From Tetraselmis striata (taxonomy: Eukaryota > Chlorophyta > Chlorodendrophyceae > Chlorodendrales > Chlorodendraceae), in NCBI GenBank assembly GCA_006384855.1, contig VCJN01000435.1, forward strand, positions 109,887 through 173,886: 64,000 bases of DNA. The letters are read 5' to 3'. Made by a program: the position numbers and the translations under genes. Shown here one piece after another: positions 10,548-21,884 of this stretch. How positions within the stretch are numbered: the first letter of the stretch is position 1; each line of letters starts with the position of its first letter. A model generated the notes under the pieces. That model saw nothing but the letters and a program-made list of their open reading frames with translations, ran no database searches and was not told the DNA's origin.

Positions 10548-12994
10548 GATCTAAACGTGTTTATGGGGTTTCCTAAAGGACTATAGCTGTCCTAGTGCGA
10601 CCCGTACAGTCTGTAGTGGTTTGAAGCCGTTACCATCGGGGTTTGGTACGGGCTACCCCATCGCCCGCGAGCCCTGCGCTCCCGGCCGGGGAGCTACTTA
10701 GGACAGCCACCAGCAGCTCGTCGGCCATCTTCTAGCTCGCTGCCTTCGGCAGCGGCTTCGCGTACTTGTGCGCGCGAGGGTCACTGAGGCTGAACAAGTC
10801 CGCACCGAGGTTCATCCACCCGGTAGTGAGTCGTCGTGCCGCGCACATGCGTTACAACATCAGGCAGCGACAGACAGCTCCTCGGTAGTGTGGTTTTCCC
10901 TACTCGTGCGCCCGAGGTCGTTTTTCGTTTTTGCCCTGGCTTTGCAGCTGGGACGTTTCGGATGGCGATGCGCACGGCAAGGAATTGGAGCTGGGGGGTC
11001 CCCGTTGGGGGGGTTTAAACCTCAACACCCGAAGTCGAGTCGCAATACAGGCCTTCGGGGCTCCCGCAGTGGAGCGCCCTCTCGCAGTAGTCAACTCTTG
11101 AGGTCTAGGTGAGGTGGACGCGCTCGCTCGGCACCATGGCCGCTGCTCGTCACGGTTGTCAACGACGACAACTACGCCCACCGCAACAAATCGGCGCGGA
11201 CGGAGGAGGACGTCCGTGTCGTCGGGGCGACCACTTGTTGTCCCGCAAGACACTGCAACCCAGTCCCCGTGTCCTCGCAGCAGGGCGCCGTGGCATCAAC
11301 GGTCGTTACATGCTGTGGTTTTCCGGAACTACTCGCGTAATTGGCCTGTTACATGGGAGGCGCCGCTCACGCGCCGGTGTTTTGAGAGGGCTCGTTGCCC
11401 TCGCCCCAATGAAGCTTCAGCAACGTTTGTTGTGGTCGCAGTGGGAGGCGTTTGTGCGGCCCGTGCCGATGCGTCTCCGACGTCTCCTACTCCAACGTCG
11501 TCGTCACAAGGACCACGACAACCTGCAGCTGCCCGCCGGGGGGGGAGGTCTACCACTTGGCGTGCCTGGCGTCTCGTGGTGTACGTAACTACCCTTGGCC
11601 AACTCTGGGTTTGGGACTTCGGCGGCCGTCGCTGGTGCAGCAGCAGCGGCCGCCTCGTCGTCACCCTCGCTCCGACATCATTGGCATCGTTACGGGCCGG
11701 CATAGGCTACAAGGGCCTCTACGCCGGCCAACCCGCTTCCAGCGTCACGGCAACGCATCTGTGACAACACGAGCTGCCCGCCGGGGGACAGCTCCGCCAC
11801 CTAACGCGACTTGTGCGTTTCGTGGCATCATCCTAAGCCTACGCTTTGTGGGTTGGTCAGCAGCCGTCGTTGGTGCAGCAACGGCGGTCGGCTCATCGCT
11901 CTCCGCGAAGAAAGACCCACAGCGACAGCTAACCGAGTCGGCGGGTCTTCTGCGACAACCGACCCCGACACACCTGAACCGGTACGGCACGACCACACAG
12001 GGTTCCACATTTCCGCGCCCTCAGCGTTGTGCGTTTCACCCGCCGCTCTTCGCGCAAGGGGGCGAAACAACCACCGCTGGTGATGACGGCAGCAGTACAT
12101 CGTTGTCATCGCGAGTTGTTGCGTGTCCACCCCTCGTAACGTGCATCGCCAGTACAGGTACATGGTACGAGTTATCATCGCGTCGGGTACAGTGCACCAG
12201 TACTTCACCTGACTGTACTCGGCGCGCTCGCGCGCTCGTGCGCGCAGCTGTGCTCGTCCTACTCGTGCATGTGCCGCTGCTTTGCTGGGCGCTCGTCGCC
12301 AACTTGGGCTTTGCTACCCCTGCTGCTTCTACTGGCCTGCAGTTCCGGCTCGTGCCGCATGCCACCAAGGTGCGCAACCAATGCTATAGGGCGCCGTCGG
12401 GAGACGGCGCGTTAATTCCGCGATACGTCCGGCCTATGTCATGCCGGCGTCAACATCTCCCGCCCGCGTCTGATGCGCCTGCGCCTCGATCGAGGTCCTC
12501 TTGGCGCGAGACCCCTCTACAACTCAAGACATCTTCCGCTTTCGTCTGGTCGGCACGCCTGCCGACTGCCCACGCTCGCAGTCGTAAACGAACCGCGTGT
12601 AAACTGGCAAAACCAGACTCGAATGCATGATTGAAATGATCTAAACGTGTTTATGGGGTTTCCTAACGGACTATAGCTGTCCTAGTGCGACCCGTACGGT
12701 CTGTAGTGGTTTGAAGCCGTTACCATCGGGGTTTGGTACGGGCTACCCCATCGCCCGCGAGCCCTGCGCTCCCGGCCGGGGAGCTACTTAGGACAGCCAC
12801 CAGCAGCTCGTCTGCCATCTTCCAGCTCGCTGCCTTCGGCAGCGCCCTCCCGTTTTCCGCCTCCGCCCTGCGGGCTCCTCCTCCGACATTCCCTCCCCTT
12901 TCGCTGAACCTTCCTAGCCATAAAATGGCGCTTTTCCGTGTAAAACAGCCTCCACACCCTTTTTGGCAAACCAGACTCGAATGCATGATTGAAA
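10548..12994 (+). mobile_element. Non-autonomous PAT/Kangaroo-like element with split direct repeats
   Basis: A1 (10548-10754) starts GATCTAAACGTGTTTATGGG and is repeated almost exactly as A2 (12638-12845). A short B1 (about 12605-12637, GGCAAAACCAGACTCGAATG..) precedes A2, and B2 (about 12963-12994) ends the element. The order A1-internal-B1-A2-B2 matches split direct repeats, and both repeat types resemble those at 960-1289. The ~1.85-kb interior has no recombinase or RT. Its longest frame (11452-12630, 392 codons) and shorter ones at 11109-11764 are GC-rich, lack known motifs and overlap each other on several frames, so I do not call them genes. The interior has loosely repeated phrases such as CTGCCCGCCGGGGG (about 11530 and 11775). 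It would depend on a relative such as the element at 1-1289. Confidence 0.65.
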
Positions 12995-13094
12995 CCCCTA
13001 CATCTTGGGTTGAGCGGAGGAAAAGGAGGGCCGCGTCCGAAATCGCCTGGAATGTGAGAGAATAGATACCGGTTGCAATACGGTTTTATAACGG

Positions 13095-13375
13095 ATTTTT
13101 AGGCGTCCTCCGTCCGTCCTCCGCATCCGTCCTCGTGTGCTGCGTCTTCGTGAATGAACCGTCATACGTTCGATTCATACTCGTTTGATTTCTAGGCGCT
13201 CCTACCACAGTCCGTAAAAATCCTGCGACTAAGACGAATCAATCTTGAATTACACCGGAAACATACTGGAAGAATTACGAATGTCCTCCGTCCGTCCGTC
13301 CGTCCTCCGTCATACCCGCTTCGTGTATGAACCGTCATACGTTCGGTTTTCGCTCGTTTGATTTCACGGTACAGG
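13095..13375. repeat. Duplicated ~180-bp segment with GTCCGTCC microsatellite
   Basis: GAACCGTCATACGTTCG followed by CTCGTTTGATTTC occurs at about 13155-13193 and again at about 13331-13368. Each copy is preceded by iterated CGTCCTCCGTCCGTC. This is a two-copy tandem duplication. No coding content was seen. Confidence 0.65.
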
Positions 13376-13555
13376 TACGAGTACGGATCGTTTTTGAATG
13401 GATGCGCGTGTATTCTAGCCCAGGCACGTCATATATCCGTCTGATACGCCAAAATAACGCGGTACCGCAGCTCGTTTTTACTGCTGAATCAGCAAGCGAT
13501 ACTTGCCCTCTGTATTTATACAGCGACCATACGGTAGCCAAGTATGTGCTGTAAA

Positions 13556-14440
13556 ATGATGCTGTAAAAAGGGGTCGCCGCGGTGCGGGGGCAGTCCGCC
13601 GACCCGGGGCCCGGCGTCCGTCGACGGACGGGCGACGGTCGAACGACGGCGTCCGGCGTCCGGTGCCGGTACAGGCGGCGGGCATGGCGATTCGCGCCGT
13701 GCCCGCCCCGTAGACCTGACGTCCGGCCTGCGCGGCCTCGTGCGGGATGCGGGCCGCATGTAGGCGGCTTGTACTGTATTGCTGATCTAGTAGTGCTGCT
13801 TTTTTTGGGGGGTAATACAACTTTTAGCGGTGGGTTGGGAACTGGCCTTTTTGTAATGCACACCAGTAGTCAGCGGCCCGCTTTTACGCGGTTTGCAGAT
13901 TTAATCTGTTTTACAAAATCAGACGTCTCTTTTGAAAAATAAATTACTGACAAATCTAACGCTAAAAGCATTGTTACCCGGAAACAACAGTATTACAAGA
14001 TCAACACTACAAGCCGGCTAAAAGCGGCCCGCGCATCCCGCACCAGGCTCAACCCAAGAGGTAGGGGCACCTCCACAAATCCCCGGCGCGAAGCGCCGCT
14101 TAGTGCAACAAAAAAGGTAATTATTTGAGGGAGAGCCGGTCGCCATAGCTGGGAAAAAATCCCATTCCCAATAAAATCCAGGGCGCCGCGAAGGGAGGGG
14201 GGACCCCCCTCCCAAATATAAAGGCAGTTAAGTGCTTGCTCATGTGTTAACGCAATAACCTGACTACTAAAAAAATCCCTGCTAACCATCCCGGAACTAA
14301 CCATCCCTAATTTTGACGGTGATACTACCCTCACCGCGGGCACTAGGCTCCCGCTCCACTTTGTAATTATACTGTGATACCCTGTACTCATCCTGTAATC
14401 TTACCAGTAGTATGACACTCTTCGTGTGATGAGATATTCT
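13556..14440. other. Unassigned region with GC palindromes
   Basis: A GC-rich half (13560-13760) is followed by a mixed half with short GC palindromes in AT-rich DNA, including GGGAGGGGGG-A-CCCCCCTCCC at about 14193-14213 and GGCGCGAAGCGCCGC near 14085. Palindrome-studded AT-rich DNA is typical of volvocine organelle genomes, so an organelle-derived insert is possible, but no organelle gene is recognised. Confidence 0.3.
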
Positions 14441-15900
14441 CAAGATATATACACGATACACTCTCGCAGTGTGTCATCCCCGGATCCTCCGCGCTTTAGT
14501 GTAAGGAGGTAGCTTTTGATAGTGCGCATGCCAACAACCAAAAGACCCATTACAACAAAGTAACTGCTGCTCGCAAGAGTGGTGGTATGTACAATGATGA
14601 CAGTGACACAACAAACCTTAGGGCTGCTCTTAAAAATGCGCAAGAACAATTGACTGCGCTGAGCAAACACATGGCACAGAAGGTGCCCAATCAACCGCAG
14701 AGACCAACAACAAAACAACTACTACCCACTGAATAATTACATAACAATCACACCTGCCCCCACAAAGCAAACAATCACCACCTCAAAGATGATCCCTACT
14801 GCTTGAAAACACTAACTCATGCTGCTCAGGTGCAAGCTGGAGTTTGGTGAGCCCCCCACCTTCATCATTTGATGTTACTACTGCTTGTACTCATCACAAC
14901 ACTTCACAAAACAACCAAAACAAACAACACCTGATAAAACAAACAAACCTAACATGCAAAACACACAAACAATCAAAACAAATAAACAAAACAATACACC
15001 ACACAAACAATCAAAACAAACAAAACATACAAACCAACAGAACAAACAAAAATGTACTACCTGAAAACAGAAAACACATGAAATAAAACAATAATGATAA
15101 CGACAATGAGAGACCGCGGTTGACAACACAAGCAGCCCTAAACCAACCTGCCGCAATCGAGCATATGCTCTTGCGATGTGTCACCATATGAAATAATGTG
15201 TGGTATACTCCTGCCATACGGGGTTCCGACGTGGTGGCAGCTTTAGGAATAAATGGTGTGGATTGTGCTCAGCCAGTTGTATCCCCTGGGGGACGCCCTA
15301 GGTGCGGGTCCTGGTCATGACTGCCACTTGTCTCAATAATCGGTTCCAACCCGGAGGCAAGATCCATTTGATTCTGACAAGCACCCGTCATGCTGAACCT
15401 CATGACAACCTACCGCCGTGGTGCCCTGTCTTCGGAGGGGTACTGGTCCACACGGTAGTACAGCTTTGAGAGTGCCTATTAACAATGCACGATGATCATT
15501 GCCCTTTACCAACATGTCCGCTCTGCTTTGCATCGGGCCAACAACAGGCTGTGGTCTTCGGGTCTTCCACGGTCGCGCCATCAACGGCGTAACACACACT
15601 GTCATCAACACAGACATTGACCTCCAAAACAAATACAAAAACCTCAAAAACCCTTTTTGTGTCATTATTACTATCACATTCTACCTGTGACACACCAAAG
15701 TTCCATGTCGTTGACAAACATCACTTCGGAGTTTTAACTCTGAAAATCTGCCATGCTGATTTTTCAGCGTGTGACTGTCACCTGACAATGACATATGTTG
15801 TTGCTGCATTTGCTGACACACTGCGCTGCCATACACTTTTCCACATATATCACCGCCAGTTGACACCTTTATGGCGGGGAGGAACGTGAGGAGATCATGT
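14441..15900. pseudogene. Decayed retroelement remnants
   Basis: At about 14591-14735 the plus strand encodes a gag-like helical tail (..LRAALKNAQEQLTALSKHM.., stop TAA). At 15252-15318 a ~65-bp segment (GGATTGTGCTCAGCCAGTTG..) is nearly identical to 52751-52815, the spacer between Gag and Pol of the plus-strand Gypsy element. The stretch 14880-15070 is a low-complexity AAACAAAC-rich tract. Frames beyond 15300 are broken. I read this as an old relative of the 50-64 kb Gypsy. Confidence 0.5.
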
Positions 15901-16089
15901 TAGGGTAACAACCCTAGATATCGACCTCACTAAATGCCCTCCTACGTAATCTCATTCGCACTGCTGACTAGAATACCGGACACGTTTGACAGCGCCGGCG
16001 TGGCATCCCGCCGACTGCTGAATATATACCGCAGCGCAGACCACCTTGTAAATAACTCACTTTCACCACCACCAACTCTGGAGCCGACC

Positions 16090-16395
16090 ATCTCGCCACA
16101 GTGCGAGTAACATGTATGGGGGTAATACGTGCGTACGCCGGCGTACCAGCAGCAGCGCGATTGTTGTGCAAGGTGGTCTCACCTAGCGTTAGATAGAGCG
16201 CTGCCTTTGTAGCGTATTAGAACTAGAACGCTATAGCATATGTGCGAGTAACTTGCCGTGTGCATATTAGCGCATGAATATTACCGTTGTGCTGCGGACA
16301 GATGAAGGTGCTAGGAACCTATCTGTAGTTAGTTGTGTATTACTAAAATAGCGACGGACCGTGGATTAGGACCGCACACGTCGATTTTAGTATTA
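16090..16395. repeat. Repeat segment also present inverted at 47.8-48.1 kb
   Basis: The plus strand here contains ACTAAAATAGCGACGGACCG and GGACCGCACACGTCGATTTT. The reverse complement of the same series lies at about 47833-48140, with the same order of landmarks (GTGCGAGTAAC, AGCGCTGCCTT, GCTGCGGACAGA). It adjoins the left inverted repeat of the minus-strand Gypsy. Confidence 0.6.
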
Positions 16396-16687
16396 GCGTT
16401 TTATGACCAAGCTACTGTACTGGTATTTCAGCATGCATGTTATTACTGGTACGTCCACAACCAGACGCCAGTAATATTCCTTGCAACATACAATACGCGC
16501 TACAACTCCTAAATCATCGGGATAGCGCTTATAGCTGCCTATCCGCGGTACCGACGAGTCGGACCGCTACAGGATAGATATGTAATGCCACCGGCATATT
16601 GTAAAAGATTACATCCAGCAACCAACTCAATTCGCCAAAATACTACGAGTAGAGCCATGTATCATTAAGTACTGCCACAAGTACTTG
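16396..16687. repeat. Left arm of long inverted repeat flanking the minus-strand Gypsy
   Basis: This is the reverse complement of 23053-23466, apart from an ~110-bp insertion in the right arm. Shared landmarks are CGTTTTATGACCAAG, CGGACCGCTACAGGATAGAT and ACTACGAGTAGAGCCATGTA. Divergence is low but clear (scattered substitutions). Confidence 0.85.
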
Positions 16688-17032
16688 CAAAGGGGGAGGG
16701 GTGTGTACTCTCGGAACGCGGCAATGACGGTCTCTTTGACGTAGCAGTGGTTTTCGGCTGTGTAGCCGGCACGGAAGTTGAAGGTAGCGTAGCGTATCCT
16801 CTCGGTGTACGGGGGCGCGGCGATGGGAAACCTTGGCGTCTTCTTTAGAGGGTAAGGGATCCGCCCCGTCTCAGTGTCACGCAGTCAACATTCGTCAAAG
16901 ACACCCGACAGCAACGCCTTGTTCTGAGCTGTACGAGCGACAACCAAAACGCAACACGGGGCGGTCAACGCCTGTGAAATTCAAATCCTCTACGCAGTCA
17001 TGTCTGTCACCCGCCGACTCATTTCACCTCTC

Positions 17033-17302
17033 ATGTTACAACCCCCTTAGGACATGGGCCGAATAGTCGTCTAGCCATCGATAGTCCTAAAGCAGGAGCT
17101 TTGTCTGAGGGCCCATTGGATCGTTATTCCACACGGCGAGGAATAATGAGCGGAGATTTTGGAAAAGGGATTCTTCCGGCACCGGATTTCGGTAACATGG
17201 GTGACTAGCCCGGCGGTGGTTTTGCCGGCCTATTTATAGTCACGGGTTTCCGTCATTCCGCGCGCCGAGTATTGATTCCAATTTCCGCCACTTGTGCTGC
17301 GT
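17033..17302. repeat. LTR-like fragment
   Basis: It begins TGTTACAACCCCCTTAGGAC. Positions 17033-17110 match 44073-44150 in the same orientation, and 17120-17302 match 47620-47815 (GAGGGCCCATTGGATCGTTA.., CGGCCTATTTATAGTC). The TGTTACA start and the TATTTATA box are LTR-like, but I found no direct-repeat partner at the other end of the adjacent Gypsy. Confidence 0.5.
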
Positions 17303-17402
17303 GACGAGCTGGGAAGTGTCTGTTCGCGTCGCCGAAGGCTTGGCGCAGATGTCGGTTGGCGGTGGAAGCGTGATATAGCAACAGCAACAGCAACAGTAGG
17401 TG

Positions 17403-19125
17403 TCAACGCTCCGGAATGGACTCTGGAAAACGTGACGGGTGGCGCGCCCGCAGGTTGGCGTATTCCTTTGAGCGTAGCGTGTTTTGCAGATGTCGGCTCA
17501 CCCTCGCGAAGTCGTGTAGCGCTTCGACACGTCGCAACGCGCTGCTGTATGGCTCCCATATGTCGTGACTTGAGTCGTAGTTCAGCCAACGCACCAGAAA
17601 GACGAGCCAGAGTCCTCGCTTGAACATATCCTCGCGGCGCTCAATAGAGAAGTCGAGCACGCGTTCAACGACGAACTCGTCAACAGGGGGCCCCACACTG
17701 GACGGAATGGTATCGGGCTGTGTGTCTGGGTTGACGCACTGGCGCAGTCGACTGATGTGAAACACATTGTGGCAGCCGAACGTTGGTGGCAGGCGCAGAC
17801 GATACGCCTGGCTGGAGATCTTGGCCGTGACCGGGTAGGGGCCGATGTAGCGCTGTCGGAACGTGCGCGCCGGCTGGTTGCGTACAAGCAAGTGCTCCGT
17901 TGAGAGCCAGACTTTGTCTCCTTCTGCGAACTCAACAGGGCTGGTTTTGCGGTCAACTCTCTCGGCCCGTTGAGAGCCAGCAAACATGCCAGTGATCCTG
18001 ATGTCGGGGTCGGAAGTGATGCCCAGCAGGTTGATGGCATTGCCCACAGCATCCAGGTAGGAAGCCTCGAAGGCATCGCGGTCCTCGGACGAGGCAATGT
18101 CCTCCATGTTGTAGTCCGAAATCACGGTGATGAAGTACGCAGAGATATCATAGACCTTTTGATATTCATCAGCAAGCTTCAGTTGCTCAGTAATCAACAT
18201 GTGAATATCTTGAATATTTGCAACTGTGTTGCATGCATCTTGGTTGGCAGTAGCAATCAGATCATGTGGTGTCAGTGGCATCATGCCATAAATTGCCTCA
18301 AAAGGGGCATAATGTGTTGCTGAATGGACTGAATTGTTGTAAGAGAATTCAGCAAGAGCCAAATGACTTAACCAAGAGTCATGTTGCTTGTGAACAAACG
18401 CACGCAATATTTGCTCAATAGTTCTGTGGGTGCGTTCAGTTTGACCGTCAGTTTGCGGGTGATAAGCGCTGGAAATATTTAGCTTAGTTTGCAGAGCTGT
18501 AAACAATGATATCCATAACACTGAAGTGAACCTGGGATCTCTGTCAGAGATGATACATCTGCTGAGACCATGGTGTCTGTAAATATTGTCCAAATATAAT
18601 CTGGCCAGCTGTGTCGCATCAATCTTAATATTGCATGGCACAAAATGTGATTGTTTGGTGAATGTATCAACAAACGTAGCAATAGATAGCATCGTAGCCA
18701 TCCACCTCAGGTAAGTTGGTTATAAAATCCATAGAGATTATCTCCCAAGGCTTGGTTGCCTTTGGCAAGGGAAATAAAGAACCATGAGGCTTGGTGGTAG
18801 CTGCTTTGATTCTAACGCAAGTATCACACTGTTTGCAGCAATGCTTAACTGTGGTATTCATGCGTGGCCACCAAAACATACGCAGTATGTTGGCAAGAGT
18901 GCGGGTATGGTTGGGGTGTCCATTACCAACATGATACTCCTCAATGATGAGTTTTCCCAGTTCAGAATCATTGGGTATACACACCTTATCTGCCATGTAG
19001 TAGAGACCATCAGTCTCATCTTGTCGCACAACGTTAGGGGTGCGTCCATGGCTGTAGGCAATATCAGTGATGTAGGCAGCTTTGATCTTGCTGATTAGCT
19101 TGCTGTCAATCTGCAAGGCGGACAT
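17403..19125 (-). pseudogene. Gypsy integrase with C-terminal chromodomain (frameshifted)
   Basis: The upstream part (19125-18667) has the HHCC zinc-binding module (EYHVGNGHPNHTRT.., CKQCDTCVR) and the first catalytic Asp in SMDFITN. A frameshift near 18690 leads into a 432-residue frame (18701-17403) with the second Asp (ISDRDPRF) and catalytic Glu (TERTHRTIEQ). After the GPY-like region (RQRYIGPYPVTAKI) comes a chromodomain, VVERVLDFSIERR..FLVRWLNYDSSHDIWEP. Chromodomains steer integration of chromoviruses toward marked chromatin. The integrase core looks intact apart from the frameshift. Confidence 0.88.
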
Positions 19126-20407
19126 TGCTGACAGATATCCTGCATTTGTTCGAGGTCAGCTTCGACTAGTTCGTTTTCGTATTCAGTCAATGCATAATGC
19201 AAGTCAGGGCGGCGAGAGAGAGCATCAGCCTCATTGTCAGCGCCTTTGCGATATAATATCTGCAACACAGTTTCATTAGTCTGTGGGTTGACTGCCATGT
19301 ATGGTGAAATTTCATGTAACCATAGGGCATGGCGTCTGCCTAGTCCTTCCTGTGTAGGCAAATGCCTCAATGTGGGATGGTCAGTTATAACTGTAATACG
19401 GCGACTGCCTTCCAAGTAGCAGCGCCATTCTTTTAGAGCACATACCACACCCAAGAGCTCTTGGTCATAGGTGGGATAATTCGTCTGTGCAGCCTGCAAT
19501 GTCTTTGCATAATAGCTGCAGGGGTCTAAGTGGCCATCAGCATTAGCCTGGAGCAGAACTGCACCTAAGGCATATTTGCTGGCGTCAGTAGCCACTACAC
19601 ACTCAGCATCTTTGCCGGTGACAGGGCTTGCCAGCACTGGGGACTGGCACAAGGCTTGCTTCAGTTTCACAAATGCAGCTTGGCATTCAACTGTCCAATC
19701 AAATATATTATCCTTTCTTGTGAGGGCATATAACGGTGCTGCAATAGCAGAATAATTGCGCACATAGCGTCGGTAAAAATTGCAGAAACCAAGATATTGT
19801 TGACATCCTGAACGTTGTCTTAAGAACATCAGGTGGATTAATCCGGAGTTGGTGATAAGCTAAGGCGAGATCAAGAGCTAGACAATAGCACAGTAGACAG
19901 TAGACAGTAGCACTAGATATATAGCATATCAAGTAATGCATCAGCAGGTGGAACAGGGAAGTCAACCTTTTGATGTACTCATTCAATTGACGGTAGTCAA
20001 TGCACATGCGCAGACCGCCACTGGCCTTGCGGGCGAAGAGGCCAGGAGCTGCATAAGGAAAGAGGGATTCCTGTATAAACTGATTCAGTTGTGTTCTTAG
20101 TTCCTCTAATTCTGCAGGTTATAATATGTATTTTTCCTGCAGGAACTTGACCATCAGGAACAAAAGGGATCTCATAATCACGACCAGGGCGTAATTGTGG
20201 AAGGTTGTCAAGCGGAGAGCATATTGGTTTATGCTTTCGCAATAAGTCTCCGATCTGAGCGGTATAAGCTGCAGACTGGTCAGTGTCAATTGTATTTATC
20301 TCATCATCAATATCTAGCTCATTGCTTTCTTTGGTGGCATTGTATTGTTTAACAATGGCGCAGAAATAAACTGTGTCAGGGTCATGCTTGGCAATCTCTC
20401 TGGCCAT
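19095..20407 (-). pseudogene. Gypsy reverse transcriptase/RNase H with catalytic deletion
   Basis: The RT N-terminus reads QLRPGRDYEIPFVPDGQVPA then MCIDYRQLNEYIKR. An AT-rich insertion of short TAGACAGTAGACAG repeats (about 19880-19915) disrupts the next motif (LDLALAYHQLRI). The frame then jumps from DVLKTTFR straight to QQYLGFCNFYRRYVRNYS near 19810, so the palm segment with the Y/F-x-D-D active site is missing. RNase H follows and is well preserved: DASKYALGAVLLQ, YDQELLGVVCALKEWR, TDHPTLRHL and DALSRRPD. This copy cannot reverse-transcribe. Confidence 0.88.
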
Positions 20408-20432
20408 GGCATTAGCATGAACTATTCTGACA

Positions 20433-21394
20433 TTAAACCTGGCGGGGTTCTGTTTGGCATTGGACCTTCAATCCTGTGGGAAATGTCATTAGATTAGATT
20501 CCCAATCAACATGTGGATTAAAATTATTACAAACCAGATTAAAATTATTCTGTAACGGTGTGACTGTGAAGTCAATGGGTAGTGTGTAATTGTTGATATT
20601 TAATTCAAGGGTGATTTTTTGTGAAGCGAGAACCATTCTACCATCCGCAAGAATAACTCTTACTTTATTTTGAAGTGGTGTAGTTGGTATTTTATTTTCT
20701 TTGACATGCTTGGTGCTGGCAAAGTTCAAAGTAGCACCGCTGTCAACCAGTACTGAAGGTGTTATATTAAATTCAGCACATGTGGGGTGCGACGGCAATA
20801 TATCATGATCAGACTTGCTGGTAACGAAACATTTTTCTGTCATCATACGTGACTGATGGGACTTTGTGGCTTTTGGTTTATATTCCTTACCTTGCTGTTC
20901 AGCTAGCATGGTTTTGAGTTCTTCAATGGTAACGGCGTCATTAATTGCCTGGGCTGAACGTTCCTCAACAGTATAGACAGCCAAGTAGACATCAACATAC
21001 AACTCAGTGGGTCCCATAGGTTCAGTATCAGTCGCTGAACTGGGTGTGTGAAACAGATATGTCCCAAGCGGGTAGCTTTTAATTTTCTTATATTTTAAAA
21101 GCAGCGGTTTCCAGGATTGTCCTACTTGTGAGGACCATCTGGGCATAACAATAATACCTCTTGTGTCAAAAGGCGACTCTTGTCTTTGCATCTCAAAATG
21201 CTGCAAGATAGGCAGGGCAGTGTCATCATACACTGGATTGATGAACACAGTTTTACCTTTGATGTCGTGTTGCAGAAATGGTTTTTCAGCACTAAATAAT
21301 CTGAACAGACAGCATCATATGCTGAGGCACAGGCATGAAAAGTGACTAGACCATAGGCATAATCCAGTCTCTTGAATTCTGCTTGGTCAAACAC
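20433..21394 (-). pseudogene. Gypsy Pol N-terminus: methyltransferase-like domain and aspartic protease
   Basis: From upstream: FDQAEFKRLDYAYG then, after a frameshift, FINPVYDDTALPILQHFEMQ and GIIVMPRWSS..YKKIKSYPLGTYLF. The same architecture (FDQEEW..YGPFTMD, WLNPPFE, AVIAIPRW, YPKGTYLY) occurs in the plus-strand Gypsy at 53.2-53.6 kb. The NPP(F/Y) box followed by an (I/V)PRW strand resembles Dam-like N6-adenine methyltransferases. Downstream is the retroviral-type protease with VLVDSGATLNFAS and a later NPHVDWES; the intervening LGMPW segment seen in the other element is missing. Confidence 0.7.
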
Positions 21395-21884
21395 AACAGA
21401 GTCAGTTGGACATGCATTTGGTTTTGCATATTTGTTAATTTCAGTGGCGTTCTTTTAATCATTGTTTTTGGTACGCATTCTGCGCAGTCGAGATCTCTTT
21501 TGCATGATAGTCAGTTTGGCATACAGTCTAGCATGTATCTTTTTGTCTTTGACATTTTTGTCGACATTTTCTCTGCACCCGTCTCGTCCTCGATGTCGGC
21601 AACGAGCTGTGAACGAGGATAGGAACACCCATGAGCTTCATGCTCAGGTTGTGAGTCGGAGGGGTTCAGTGCCGCGGGAGTGCAATGCTCAACCATATCG
21701 ACATATGTATCCTCGATCTCATGCAGGGGCTGAGCAGGCAGTTTAGCAGTCCATGCATGTTTGCATGGACTCGGCGACATTATGTCAGTGTGAATTGTCT
21801 CAATTACATTGAGAGGCACAGGTTGGCATGCCGCCCAACACAGTCATTTGTTTTTATGTAAGTCGATCTTGTCGACTTGCTTGG

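Noticed and set aside
11452-12630. 392-codon frame as a gene
   Set aside because: GC-rich frame inside a non-autonomous element with competing frames on both strands, no motif and no splice or poly(A) support.
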